A stretch of DNA of 48,049 nucleotides from Dehalococcoidia bacterium UBA1328 (GCA_002306815.1 DBTA01000030.1:1-48049); one strand, 5' to 3'; counted from the first letter of the stretch, positions 18,397 through 27,192 are shown. Numbers and translations are program-made. The notes: generated from the sequence alone by a model not told the origin.

Positions 18397-19380
18397 CTAA
18401 ATCTGTGCCAACTTGTTTATTGCGTCCAATATTTTCTCTGGCGAAGGCATGAATGCCGCCTCTTGGACGGGTGAGAACGGCATGGGCGGTATTTCAGGAG
18501 GTCCTAACCTGGTAATCGGACCGTCAAGATCGAAGAAACATTTTTCGCCAATGATCGCAGCTACTTCAGAGGAGATACTGACCGCTGGAGTGTCTTCCTG
18601 GATGATCAAAGCCTTACCCGTGCGAGATGCCGACTCAGCAATAGTTTCTTCATCGAGAGGTCGCAACGTTCGCAGGTCAACAACTTCGACATTTAGACCA
18701 CTCGCTGCCGCCATTTCAGCCGCCTGAAGCGAATAGTGGAGCATTAACCCATAAGTAAATATCGAAAGATCTGACCCCGGACGTTTAATCTCCGCGTTTC
18801 CGATCGGAATCGAGTAGTTCTCTTCCGGCACATCACCTTTTACGAGTCGATAGGTGCGTTTGTGTTCTAGAACGATGACTGGATCGTTAGAGCGGATGGC
18901 AGACACCAGTAGTCCTTTGGCATCGTACGGAGTGGCCGGGGCGACGACGGAGAGACCCGGCGTGTGGGCAAAGAGTACCTCGATGCTCTGCGAGTGATAC
19001 AAGCCGCCTCTGACGCCGCCGCCATAAGGCACACGGACCGTCATGGGCGCATTTTTAACGCCGTTAGTCCCGTAACGTACTTTTGACGCCTCACCCACTA
19101 GCTGGTTTATTGCGGGCCAAACGAAGTCAGCAAACTGTATTTCGGCGATGGGTCGCATACCGTTGACGGCCGCACCCAGCGCAACGCCACAAATGGACGA
19201 CTCAGCCAGCGGTGTATCAATGACACGATTCTCGCCAAACTCTTCAACAAGGCCGTCGGTCGCGAGGAAAACCCCTCCCCTACTACCAACGTCCTCTCCC
19301 AGAACGATTACCGAGTCGTCACGCTTCATTTCGGCGAGCATGGTTTGTCGCACTGCCTCGATTACGGTTTGTTCAGCCAC
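18397..19380 (-). CDS. 2-oxoacid dehydrogenase E1 component, beta subunit (branched-chain type)
   Basis: Pairs with E1 alpha to form the thiamine-diphosphate-dependent decarboxylase of the complex. 327 residues, normal length. Family strings include LGEDVGSRGGVFLATDGL, RVIDTPLAESSICGVALG and HSQSIEVLFAHTPGL; the Glu in DTPLAE-type context and the His of YHSQS are expected to contact the cofactor. Start is GTG at 19380, with GGAGGA about ten bases upstream inside the E1 alpha 3' end; E1 alpha stops at 19381, directly before this start. Confidence 0.94.
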   Translation of the reverse strand: MAEQTVIEAVRQTMLAEMKRDDSVIVLGEDVGSRGGVFLATDGLVEEFGENRVIDTPLAESSICGVALGAAVNGMRPIAEIQFADFVWPAINQLVGEASKVRYGTNGVKNAPMTVRVPYGGGVRGGLYHSQSIEVLFAHTPGLSVVAPATPYDAKGLLVSAIRSNDPVIVLEHKRTYRLVKGDVPEENYSIPIGNAEIKRPGSDLSIFTYGLMLHYSLQAAEMAAASGLNVEVVDLRTLRPLDEETIAESASRTGKALIIQEDTPAVSISSEVAAIIGEKCFFDLDGPITRLGPPEIPPMPFSPVQEAAFMPSPEKILDAINKLAQI

Positions 19381-20415
19381 TTAGGAGTTTCCTCCATTTG
19401 CCGAACCCTCGAGCACGTGATCAAACATAGATTCGACACCTGGATATGGTTCGGCGTCGACTGTATCGGTCGCATGGTTGACTCGCTTCTTCGCATTCGC
19501 ATGAATCGATTCATCTTGAGAGTCGGTGAGCAAGTCGCTACGCTTTAGCAGTTCAGACATGATGCTAATGGGATCACGATCGGACATTTTCTCGATATCG
19601 TCCGCTGATCGATACCGCGTGTGATCATCGTCCGTCGTATGAGGCAGAAGTCGCTCGACTGAGGCTTCAATGAGTGTCGGACCATCTCCGGCTCTTGCTC
19701 GATCAACGGCCGCGGTCATCGCTTCATGAACCGCCAAAACGTCGGTACCGTCGACCTGAACTCCTGGGAATCCGTAGCCACTAGCTCGACTTGCAACGCT
19801 CTCGATTCCCATCTGATTTTCGAGTGGGACGGAAATTGCATACCTGTTGTTCTCGCAAAAGAAAATCACCGGCAACTTGTGAACCCCCGCGAAGTTCATC
19901 GCCTCATGCGTGTCACCCTGCGATGAAGCCCCGTCGCCGAAGAACACAATCGTTACAGCATCCGATCCTTTCAACTTGTCCGCAAGAGCCACCCCTGCCG
20001 CTTGAGGTAGTTGTGTTGCGATCACGTTTGAGAAGTTGAACAGGTCAACCCTTGGGTGCGCACCGTGCAGCGGAAACTGTCGGGCTGCATTCATTGGATC
20101 GGCTTCCTTGGCAAGGAATCCTCTCAGCATTTCTTCTGGTTCCGTACCAAGCGCAAGCATCGCAGTGAATTGTCGGTAGTAAATGAGGTAGTGATCTTGT
20201 GAAGGATCGGTGGCTTCAATGCAGGCTACTTGAGTGGCTTCGTGTCCTTGAGCTGACGCCGCGATCGCCGCCTTGCCCTGCCTGTTCAACAACCAGACTC
20301 TTTCATCTAAATACCGACTCAGGACCATAGTTCGGTACAGTTCGACAAGGCGATCACCCGAAAGTCGACCGGTTGTGTTGGAAGTTTTTGAAGATTGATT
20401 CGCAGTTGCAGACAT
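19381..20415 (-). CDS. 2-oxoacid dehydrogenase E1 component, alpha subunit (branched-chain type)
   Basis: Binds thiamine diphosphate and decarboxylates a 2-oxoacid. 344 residues with the thiamine-binding motif GDGASSQGDTHEAMNFA (the usual GDG...N pattern), YYRQFTAML and the phosphorylation-loop-like stretch LLPHTTDDDHTRYRS, a pattern characteristic of the branched-chain 2-oxoacid (2-oxoisovalerate) dehydrogenase group. First gene of the E1 alpha-E1 beta-E2-lipB operon; no E3 gene is included, so a shared E3 must be encoded elsewhere. The promoter should lie in the 152-base divergent gap to the cyclophilin gene at 20568. Confidence 0.93.
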   Translation of the reverse strand: MSATANQSSKTSNTTGRLSGDRLVELYRTMVLSRYLDERVWLLNRQGKAAIAASAQGHEATQVACIEATDPSQDHYLIYYRQFTAMLALGTEPEEMLRGFLAKEADPMNAARQFPLHGAHPRVDLFNFSNVIATQLPQAAGVALADKLKGSDAVTIVFFGDGASSQGDTHEAMNFAGVHKLPVIFFCENNRYAISVPLENQMGIESVASRASGYGFPGVQVDGTDVLAVHEAMTAAVDRARAGDGPTLIEASVERLLPHTTDDDHTRYRSADDIEKMSDRDPISIMSELLKRSDLLTDSQDESIHANAKKRVNHATDTVDAEPYPGVESMFDHVLEGSANGGNS

Positions 20416-20567
20416 GGACGATCATTATAGGAGTGAACTCGCCATCGGACAGGCATCCTGCGTGCTAAATCAGCCGGTATAAGCAAGTTGTTGGATATAC
20501 TTTTCGGCGTGTAATTCCAGTGCTGGTTCTCAAGCACAAACAAACGTAATCAACTATGGAGGAGAGA

Positions 20568-21176
20568 ATGAAACGGCTGTTGCCACTTGTTGCCCTGCTT
20601 TCCATTTCGGTAATAGTGATCGCTTGCGGTGTAAGTGGTCAGATTGAACCGGAAGCCAAGATGCTTAGCCGCGGAGACGAACCTAGTCCTCCGGTGGGAG
20701 CTCTGGACACTTCAAAAACCTACACGGCAACATTCGACACTGAAGCCGGTGAGTTCAAGATTCTTCTCTTTGATGATGAAGCACCTCTGACTGTCGAGAA
20801 CTTCGTCAACCTCGCCAACATTGGCTTCTATGAAGGCGTGATGTTTCACCGTGTGATTCCGGATTTCATGGCTCAAGGTGGAGACCCTAGGGGAACCGGA
20901 GCAGGTGGTCCTGGCTACCAATTCAGAGATGAATTCCACCCGGACAGAAAGCACGACAAGCCGGGTATTCTCTCGATGGCGAACGCTGGACCGAACACTA
21001 ACGGCAGTCAGTTCTTCATCACGTTCGTTCCAACCCCTCATCTCGATGGAGCCCACACCGTATTTGGTGAGGTTATCGAGGGCATGAAAAACGTAATGAA
21101 CATTGAGATTCGAGACCCGAGTACTGCCCAACTTCCCGGCGATCTCATCAATTCAGTCATAATTACCGAAAGCTAA
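20568..21176 (+). CDS. Cyclophilin-type peptidyl-prolyl isomerase, lipoprotein
   Basis: Catalyses cis-trans isomerisation of prolyl bonds, probably on the outer face of the cytoplasmic membrane. 202 residues from the ATG at 20568; an in-frame ATG four codons earlier overlaps the GGAGGAG ribosome site, so the second ATG fits better. Signal peptide with lipobox VIAC, lipidated Cys at 20. The cyclophilin core has TVENFVNLANIGFYEG, the active-site FHRVIPDFMAQGGD (Arg, Phe, Gln all present) and MANAGPNTNGSQFFI. The linker PPVGALDTSKTY is nearly shared with the C-terminal domain of the large lipoprotein at 13165-16050, and both end in ITES, so they are close relatives. Confidence 0.94.
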   Translation: MKRLLPLVALLSISVIVIACGVSGQIEPEAKMLSRGDEPSPPVGALDTSKTYTATFDTEAGEFKILLFDDEAPLTVENFVNLANIGFYEGVMFHRVIPDFMAQGGDPRGTGAGGPGYQFRDEFHPDRKHDKPGILSMANAGPNTNGSQFFITFVPTPHLDGAHTVFGEVIEGMKNVMNIEIRDPSTAQLPGDLINSVIITES

Positions 21177-21218
21177 TTCAGGAATTCTATGAAAGTAGAA
21201 ATTCCGACAGGAGAAACA

Positions 21219-21731
21219 ATGGTCGACCTAGCTCCGCCAACCGGCGATCTCGACAAGTCGAAGTCGTACACAGCCACGTTCAAGACTGAGCGTGGTGAGT
21301 TCGAGATCATGCTGTACGCAAACGATGCTCCGCTTACCGTAGAGAATTTCGTGAACCTTTCACGCTCCGGGTTCTACGATGGAACCACTTTTCACCGAGT
21401 GATTCCAGGATTTATGGCTCAGGGTGGTGACCCGACGGGCACCGGCACTGGCGGTCCGGGATACCGATTCGGCGATGAATTCAACTCTCGCCTTCGCCAC
21501 GACTCAGAAGGCATTCTTTCGATGGCAAATGCTGGTCCTGGAACTAACGGCAGTCAGTTCTTCATCACGTTCGGACCGACACCACACCTTGACAACCGAC
21601 ACTCGGTATTCGGAAAGGTGATCAAAGGCATGGACGTTGTGAAGTCAATCCGAGAGCGGGATCCGATGAGTGACCCAGAGCCCGGGGATTTCATCGAAGC
21701 GGTCGAGATTAACGAAACGAAAAGTAATTAA
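21219..21731 (+). CDS. Cyclophilin-type peptidyl-prolyl isomerase, cytoplasmic
   Basis: 170 residues from the ATG at 21219, chosen because AGGAG lies five to six bases upstream; an in-frame ATG at 21189 is possible and would add ten residues, but neither start gives a signal peptide, so the protein is likely cytoplasmic. All active-site residues are present (FHRVIPGFMAQGGD, MANAGPGTNGSQFFITF). It follows the lipoprotein cyclophilin by about 40 bases and is very similar to it, which suggests a tandem duplication in which one copy kept an export signal. A strong terminator follows. Confidence 0.93.
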   Translation: MVDLAPPTGDLDKSKSYTATFKTERGEFEIMLYANDAPLTVENFVNLSRSGFYDGTTFHRVIPGFMAQGGDPTGTGTGGPGYRFGDEFNSRLRHDSEGILSMANAGPGTNGSQFFITFGPTPHLDNRHSVFGKVIKGMDVVKSIRERDPMSDPEPGDFIEAVEINETKSN

Positions 21732-21748
21732 AGATCCCGCAAAAAGTA

Positions 21749-21779
21749 AAAGCCCGCTCGTTTTGTCCGGGCTTTTTTA
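21749..21779 (+). terminator. Rho-independent terminator after the cyclophilin pair
   Basis: AAAAGCCCG (21749-21757) pairs with CGGGCTTTT (from 21769) across an 11-base loop, followed by a T-run. Since the other side starts with A residues, it can also serve the convergent VWA-protein gene that ends at 21798. Confidence 0.88.
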
Positions 21780-21797
21780 GTATCTCGTGCCTGGCTA

Positions 21798-23876
21798 TTA
21801 GTCACTATGTGAAGGAACCGGTGCCGGTTCGCCACCTGTCGAGTCCTCACTGACATCCTCTTCCGCGCGGCGGCTCGAGAGCTGGAACGTTAGGAGTCGC
21901 CCTCCAACACCCAACCAGACGTTCTCACCAAGTTCAACTTCAGGTCCGACCGGACGACTGTTTACACGCATTGAAGGATCACCAATTGCGCGCTTGTGGA
22001 TCAGCGTCACGTCTGAGCCGTTGAATTTGAAAGAACTACCGGAAAACGGGAGATCTGGGAGATCAGAAGCAGCTAAAACGTTCTTTGAGAAAATCCGTTT
22101 TACGAAACTCCTGTTGATACGAGCGAAATCGACAACGATACGATCGGAGTCGTCCACTATGTATCCAAACGGTGCGGTCTTGCGAGCGACCCAAATAGTG
22201 AACCCAGCGATCAGAACGAGAATAGCACCAAGTGCACCAAACTCCCAGACTGGTACACCGAGAATGGTGTCTGGCTCGATTACGATAGTCGCAGAAGATG
22301 TCGCAATCGGAGCTGTTCGTGTAAATGGACGACCCTCAAACACGCTGTCGAGCGTCACTTCTACCTCGTAGGCACCTGATTCTGGGATGATCGCGGCAAT
22401 ATCGAACTCCCAGGCTCGACCGGGCTCTGGCTCGTCGACTGGGAGAATAATTGCTTCAAACTTGCCACCTGCACCTGCCATCACCGCGCTAATGTCTCCG
22501 GGGCTCGTCAGGTACGGATAGTCACCTGCAAGGACCTGTACACGTGCGACCGTAGCGTAATTACCTAAGGAAGTTTCTACATCTTTGACTTCGGTGAGGT
22601 TGATGATCGGGAACGACTCGCTACGGAAAGCAGTGTCGCTGCGCAGGATCGCAGCGTAGTCGGTCCATGAGAGTTGCAGATCAACATGATTGATACCTTG
22701 CGCTTTCGGAGCGCTGAGTTTGACAGAGTAAATTCCGTCGCTAGCAAGCCGGTCACCATTCACACCTTCGTCGTTGAGTGCAACAACCTCAGTAGTGCCG
22801 CTCGCCTTGCTAATTGTGGCGACAATGTCAGCGCCTGAGAGCAACTGTGCCGATTCCCCATTGAACGCTGCTGCTTCAATTACCGCGGCTTCGCCAACCG
22901 GCAACGGCGGCTGCTCAATAAGTCGAAGTTCGAGTGGGTTATCGATATCTACACTTGCGACCAACTTCGATGCAGGACCAATTCCCTGCAACGTCCAGTT
23001 GCCCGGAACAGGGGAAGCAATTCTTACGATCACCGCCGATGGGGTTGTTCGAATATCAACATTCTCCATTTCCGCCGCGGCACGAGTGCCATTGGGTGAG
23101 AAAACCGCAACATCCACCGACTCATGTTGTCGAACAAATACGGAAGTGAACTCATTTGTGTGAGGAGCAATATCGAGATTAACAATAGCCGCCGAGTTGT
23201 CATGCATCTCGACATTCATTGAGTTCGCAAGAGTCAATTGAGAGTAGTTCTCGAACAGAGTTGCAATACCCGCAGCGGTGCCTGTGTCGTAGAAAAAACC
23301 ATTTGAGCCTGCAGCCAACCCACTCATCAACTCACGAAGAACGGGTTCAGTCGAAGGTAGAGTTGCAACATCGATAACCCATCCTTCAGCGGCAAATAAA
23401 TCAGCAACGCTGATGAGACGTTCCCGGGTGTTCTCCGACTCCCCTAGGATTCGTCCAGCAGTGACGAATGCAACTCGTGAGCCTTCAGCAGCATCAACAC
23501 GTGAAAGGAAAGCAAACGCGTCGGCCAGTGCCGTAAACTGATCAGATCGGGCCGGGCCAATGTCCATCCCTCGAACACTGGTAATCACGTCGTCAACCAA
23601 TCGAACACCGGCAGGCCCTGATTCTGCTGTAACAATCTCGTTGGATTCGACACCGTAAGAAGCAGATGCTACCGTTCCAGCTGTAGTGTCACGCGCCATG
23701 GTGAGTGCGACTGTTTCGGCAGCGTCTAGGTCTCGCTGGACTGGCGATGCTCCCTCGTCTAATAGGATCACCATGATTCCGTCTTGACCGACGGGATTGG
23801 CTGCATGGGCAGGCAAAGCTGCTCCAACAAAAAGAACTGTTATTGCTATTAGCGCTATCAGGGATGGGCGGCGCAT
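21798..23876 (-). CDS. Secreted, membrane-anchored VWA-like protein
   Basis: 692 residues. A Sec signal peptide (MRRPSLIALI...ALPAHA, cleavage near 25) is followed by a region at about 30-220 with the fold pattern of a von Willebrand A domain (VILLDEGASPVQRDL, ALADAFAFLSRV, RVAFVTAG). The metal-site motif DxSxS is reduced to DEGAS, so metal binding is doubtful. Then follow strand-rich Ig-like segments (about 230-530), including DEGVNGDRLASDGIYSV, typical of proteins that carry a 'choice-of-anchor' or macroglobulin-like domain. One transmembrane helix is at about 545-563, and a cytoplasmic C-terminal domain (about 570-670) with an FHA-like strand pattern precedes a Glu/Ser/Pro tail. GGAG lies eight bases before the ATG. 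The function is unknown. Confidence 0.82.
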   Translation of the reverse strand: MRRPSLIALIAITVLFVGAALPAHAANPVGQDGIMVILLDEGASPVQRDLDAAETVALTMARDTTAGTVASASYGVESNEIVTAESGPAGVRLVDDVITSVRGMDIGPARSDQFTALADAFAFLSRVDAAEGSRVAFVTAGRILGESENTRERLISVADLFAAEGWVIDVATLPSTEPVLRELMSGLAAGSNGFFYDTGTAAGIATLFENYSQLTLANSMNVEMHDNSAAIVNLDIAPHTNEFTSVFVRQHESVDVAVFSPNGTRAAAEMENVDIRTTPSAVIVRIASPVPGNWTLQGIGPASKLVASVDIDNPLELRLIEQPPLPVGEAAVIEAAAFNGESAQLLSGADIVATISKASGTTEVVALNDEGVNGDRLASDGIYSVKLSAPKAQGINHVDLQLSWTDYAAILRSDTAFRSESFPIINLTEVKDVETSLGNYATVARVQVLAGDYPYLTSPGDISAVMAGAGGKFEAIILPVDEPEPGRAWEFDIAAIIPESGAYEVEVTLDSVFEGRPFTRTAPIATSSATIVIEPDTILGVPVWEFGALGAILVLIAGFTIWVARKTAPFGYIVDDSDRIVVDFARINRSFVKRIFSKNVLAASDLPDLPFSGSSFKFNGSDVTLIHKRAIGDPSMRVNSRPVGPEVELGENVWLGVGGRLLTFQLSSRRAEEDVSEDSTGGEPAPVPSHSD

Positions 23877-24181
23877 TTCGGGCTCCGGGATGTTGATATC
23901 TGTCGACTAGATCATTCACGGAAAAAAGTGAATAGCTCGGTTTCGACTTCCGTCAGACTCTTAACGGTATGAATGAGTCTCGATTGCCGGCAGATTGCAT
24001 TTGGTGCAGATTTCGAGTGTTTTGGAGGCCATTGCTCTGAGCAATACTGCGGCATCCCATGTCAATGAGCCGTTGACCGTGTTACGGACCGTCCCTAAAC
24101 TCACGCGTCCGATCTACCCAATCAGATCTTCGCGCAAAAATCAGGGAACCTATCCCGCAAGCGGAGTCACTCGAAACCACG
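23877..24181. other. Intergenic, divergent region
   Basis: 305 bases between the VWA-protein gene (minus) and the truncated enolase-type frame (plus), expected to hold both promoters. One small hairpin, ATTCAC/GTGAAT at 23914-23933, is visible. No gene or RNA recognised. Confidence 0.5.
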
Positions 24182-24430
24182 ATGAAGATCACCGGATATT
24201 CAGTAACCCTTTACGAACACGCTCTTAATCGAAGGATGGGAGACGCTAACTCTCCGTCAGGAAGAATTCGCGGTAGTTCAAACGTTCTTCAGCTATTCAC
24301 CGACGAAGGGCTCACTGGCATAGCATTCGGCGGTGGTGGTGCGGGGCCCCAAATCAAATCGATGGTCGAGGGGATGCTGATGGGTGAAGATCCTCGCCAC
24401 GTGACCGGTCTTTGGAAGCGTAAGGAGTAA
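24182..24430 (+). pseudogene. Truncated enolase-superfamily N-terminal domain
   Basis: 82 codons that match only the capping (N-terminal) domain of mandelate racemase/muconate lactonising enzyme proteins: MKITGYSVTLYEH at the start, LQLFTDEGLTGIAFGGGG as the strand-turn-strand, and GEDPRHVTGLWKR as the helix that normally leads into the barrel. The frame stops (TAA) exactly there; the following 31 open codons up to the TGA at 24525 do not resemble the family, and the barrel with all metal ligands is missing. It lies 92 bases upstream of two intact paralogues but is not a close copy of them. Probably the remains of a third member of the cluster. Confidence 0.75.
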
Positions 24431-24522
24431 ATCTGGCGCAACGAAACGCGTAACCCAGTAGTTTTCGAATACACTTCCGCCGAATTTGAATCCAAACGGG
24501 AACCCGAAAGTCACGAAACTAG

Positions 24523-25683
24523 ATGAAAGTTACAGGGATTAAGAGCTACTCGGTCGCCGGTGAATCAGGGCGCGGGTACTTCGTTGTTCGAGTCGACACA
24601 GATGCAGGTCACTATGGTCTTGGTGAAATCGGAATTCGCGGTTGGGGTGTTGCGATCACTCACGCTATTGACCACCTTGCTGAACTAGTTGTTGGTGCTG
24701 ACCCTTGGGAGTCAGAGCGCATTTGGCAGGAGATGTTCCGTTCTGGATTCTTCCCTGTCGACACTGTTTATTGCTGTGCCATTTCTGCGATTGACATTGC
24801 TTTCTGGGACATCAAGGGTAAATCCATTGACAAGCCGGTCTACAAACTCCTTGGCGGTCCGGTAAGGAACAAGGTGGTGTCCTACGCCCACGTTCAGGGG
24901 ATCGACATTGACGACATTGTCGATAGTGCCAAAGGACTTGCAGAAGACGGATGGAAGTTCCTTCGTTGGCACCAACTCGAAACCTCTGACTACGACGATA
25001 ATGGTGTTGGCATTTTTGATCCTCTGGTATCGATGGCTAAAACGGTTGAGTCGTTTTCAGCAGTGCGACACGCGGTGGGTTGGGATACACAGCTATGTCT
25101 CGACATTCATACCCGACTGAACCCTGCCCTGAGTGTCCAGCTTTGCCGTGATCTCGAACCGTACAAGCCATTCTTCATTGAAGACCCGATCCGCTCCGAG
25201 AACCCTGGTGCGTACCGAAATTTGCGACAACAAGTGAGCTTGCCAATCGCCGCTGGCGAACAGTGGGGCTCCAAGTGGCCGTTCCGTGAAGTTATCGAAG
25301 AGGATCTGATCGACTACGCCAGAATCGACCTGTGCATTGTCGGAGGTATAACCGAGGCCCTGAAAATCACTCACTGGGCAGAAACTCACTACATCGACAT
25401 CGTTCCTCACAACCCGCTCGGCCCTGTTTCCGCTGCTGCTTGTGTATCGCTGTGCATGGCTTCCTCAAACGTCGGAGCACAGGAAATGCCAACTCGACCC
25501 GGCTCGTTTGACCACAAGTTGTTCCCACGCCAGATCGAATGGGAAAACGGTTATTCATGGTGTCCTGACGTGCCCGGTCTCGGTGTCGATTTCGACATTG
25601 ATGAAGCCGAACACGCATACGTGAACCCACAGGAAATGGGCTTGCAGCTTCGACGCCCTGATGGCTCAAAAACTAACTGGTAG
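24523..25683 (+). CDS. Enolase-superfamily dehydratase, galactonate-dehydratase-like (paralogue 1)
   Basis: Expected to remove water from a sugar acid by abstracting the proton alpha to a carboxylate. 386 residues: capping domain about 1-125, then a TIM-like barrel. Metal ligands D194, E220 and E246 and catalytic H196 (DIHTRL) and H296 (PHNPLGPVS) match the D-galactonate/gluconate dehydratase pattern; E321 is the usual C-terminal Glu. The K-x-K motif of mandelate racemase is absent (RWHQ at 148-151). Its stop is 40 bases before a paralogue of nearly equal length that shares the C-terminal half almost word for word. The precise sugar acid is not predictable. Confidence 0.92.
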   Translation: MKVTGIKSYSVAGESGRGYFVVRVDTDAGHYGLGEIGIRGWGVAITHAIDHLAELVVGADPWESERIWQEMFRSGFFPVDTVYCCAISAIDIAFWDIKGKSIDKPVYKLLGGPVRNKVVSYAHVQGIDIDDIVDSAKGLAEDGWKFLRWHQLETSDYDDNGVGIFDPLVSMAKTVESFSAVRHAVGWDTQLCLDIHTRLNPALSVQLCRDLEPYKPFFIEDPIRSENPGAYRNLRQQVSLPIAAGEQWGSKWPFREVIEEDLIDYARIDLCIVGGITEALKITHWAETHYIDIVPHNPLGPVSAAACVSLCMASSNVGAQEMPTRPGSFDHKLFPRQIEWENGYSWCPDVPGLGVDFDIDEAEHAYVNPQEMGLQLRRPDGSKTNW

Positions 25684-25723
25684 ATCGAAAAACAATCTTT
25701 AGGTATTTGGAGATATAGAACAA

Positions 25724-26887
25724 ATGAAAGTCACACAATTACGCAGTTTCTCGGTACAAGACGAAGGCGGACGGGTCTTCATGATCGTCCGGGTTGACAC
25801 GGACGCTGGTCACCATGGATTGGGTGAAGTAGGTATTAGCAACTGGGGTCGTGCCATTGGTGCTGCAATCGAACATCTAGCTGAGTTGGTTGTTGGAGCA
25901 GATCCCTGGGAGACAGAGCGACTCTGGCAAGAAATGTTCCGCTCAGGATTCTTCCCTGCCGACAAGGTGTACTCATGCGCCATTTCTGCAATTGATATTG
26001 CCTTATGGGACATCAAGGGAAAGTCGGTAAATATGCCGACATACAAGCTGATGGGTGGTCCGGTGCGTAACAAGGTAGTCAGCTACCCGCACACGCAAGG
26101 TACGACCATTGACCAGTTAGTTGAGAATTGCGTTGAAGCTGTAGAAGCTGGCTGGAAATTCGTCAGATGGGGGCAGCCTGAAACCGGTGGTGCGTTCGAA
26201 ACGCCTGGTATTTCAGTTCTCGAACCTGTCGAGTCGATGAAGATCGCCGTCGAGCAAATGTCGAGGGTTCGTGAAGCTGTCGGTCCCGACATCCAAATGA
26301 CATTAGACGTCCACACTCGCCTTGATACCGCCCACATGGTTCAAATGGGGAAGGAGTTGGAGCAATTCAAACCGTTCTTCATAGAAGACCCAATACGATC
26401 TGAAAACCGCGGCGCTTACCGAAACTTGCGTCGACAGGTAAACCTGCCTCTAGCTGCCGGCGAACAGTGGTCTTCCAAGTGGCCTTTCCGGGAAGTGATC
26501 GAGGAAGACTTGATCGACTACGCACGTATCGATCTATGCATCGTCGGTGGACTCACCGAGGCTCTCAAGATCACCCACTGGGCGGAAACCCACTACATCG
26601 ATATTGTGCCTCACAACCCGCTGGGACCCGTCTCGGCTGCGGCGTGTGCTGCATTGTGCATGGCATCAACCAACGTTGGTGTTCTCGAAATGCCACGCCG
26701 TCCGGGATCGTACGCAACTAATTTATTTCCAGAGCAGATCAAGTGGGAAGATGGCTATTCTTGGTGCTCCGATAAGCCCGGACTCGGAGTTGAATTCGAC
26801 CTTGAAGCAGCAGAAAGTGCACACGTTGATCCACAAGGGTGGCCGCCTCGACTCCGTAGAAACGATGGGGCGATCACGAATTGGTAA
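25724..26887 (+). CDS. Enolase-superfamily dehydratase, galactonate-dehydratase-like (paralogue 2)
   Basis: 387 residues, tandem duplicate of the preceding gene. All expected catalytic residues are kept: D195, E221, E247 as metal ligands, H197 and H297 as acid/base, E322 near the end. Residues about 217-305 are almost identical to paralogue 1 (for instance KWPFREVIEEDLIDYARIDL), while residues 125-190, which shape substrate access, differ, with one residue inserted. This is the pattern expected when duplicates take different substrates. ATG at 25724; the GGAG upstream is about 12 bases away, so the ribosome site is weak. Confidence 0.92.
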   Translation: MKVTQLRSFSVQDEGGRVFMIVRVDTDAGHHGLGEVGISNWGRAIGAAIEHLAELVVGADPWETERLWQEMFRSGFFPADKVYSCAISAIDIALWDIKGKSVNMPTYKLMGGPVRNKVVSYPHTQGTTIDQLVENCVEAVEAGWKFVRWGQPETGGAFETPGISVLEPVESMKIAVEQMSRVREAVGPDIQMTLDVHTRLDTAHMVQMGKELEQFKPFFIEDPIRSENRGAYRNLRRQVNLPLAAGEQWSSKWPFREVIEEDLIDYARIDLCIVGGLTEALKITHWAETHYIDIVPHNPLGPVSAAACAALCMASTNVGVLEMPRRPGSYATNLFPEQIKWEDGYSWCSDKPGLGVEFDLEAAESAHVDPQGWPPRLRRNDGAITNW

Positions 26888-26937
26888 GAACTGGGTAAAC
26901 TGCCGTCAGAAACATAGTCCAAGAGGTGAAATAGAAC

Positions 26938-27192
26938 ATGCCTTTCTTATACACACCGTCCGTGTACGGTTTCGCTGGAGCTCTGATCTTCTTGATCCTT
27001 GCATCGAGCTCGTTTAACAACGATGGAAGTATGCGCGAGACGGCAATGTGGGCGGTTCTTGGCGTGGCTTTTCTTTTGAAGCACCTGCCCAAGTTCATAG
27101 TGCTCCGCATGCTGAACCTTATTGCTCTCGCGATGCTCGCAGTCGGTATGGTGCTATTTTTGATTAAGCACCTGCCGAAAATCAGTGTTTAG
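26938..27192 (+). CDS. Small two-helix membrane protein
   Basis: 84 residues, not recognised. Two or three hydrophobic segments (about 8-24, 36-50 and 58-77) and a repeated element: LLKHLPK at about 46-52 and LIKHLPK at about 75-81, each ending a membrane helix. AAGAGGTGAA lies upstream of the ATG, and the gene follows paralogue 2 of the dehydratases by 50 bases on the same strand, so it is probably in the same transcript. No function is assigned. Confidence 0.65.
   Translation: MPFLYTPSVYGFAGALIFLILASSSFNNDGSMRETAMWAVLGVAFLLKHLPKFIVLRMLNLIALAMLAVGMVLFLIKHLPKISV

Noticed and set aside
20416..20567. Promoter boxes in the divergent gap before the cyclophilin gene
   Set aside because: Only weak -35/-10 look-alikes with poor spacing; not enough to call a promoter.
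23914..23933. Small hairpin ATTCAC/GTGAAT as a terminator or operator
   Set aside because: Six-base stem without T-run and with no second copy; could occur by chance.
24431..24525. Continuation of the truncated dehydratase domain after its stop
   Set aside because: The 31 codons after the TAA have no resemblance to the enolase barrel and read as random sequence, so this is not simple stop interruption as in the other broken genes.
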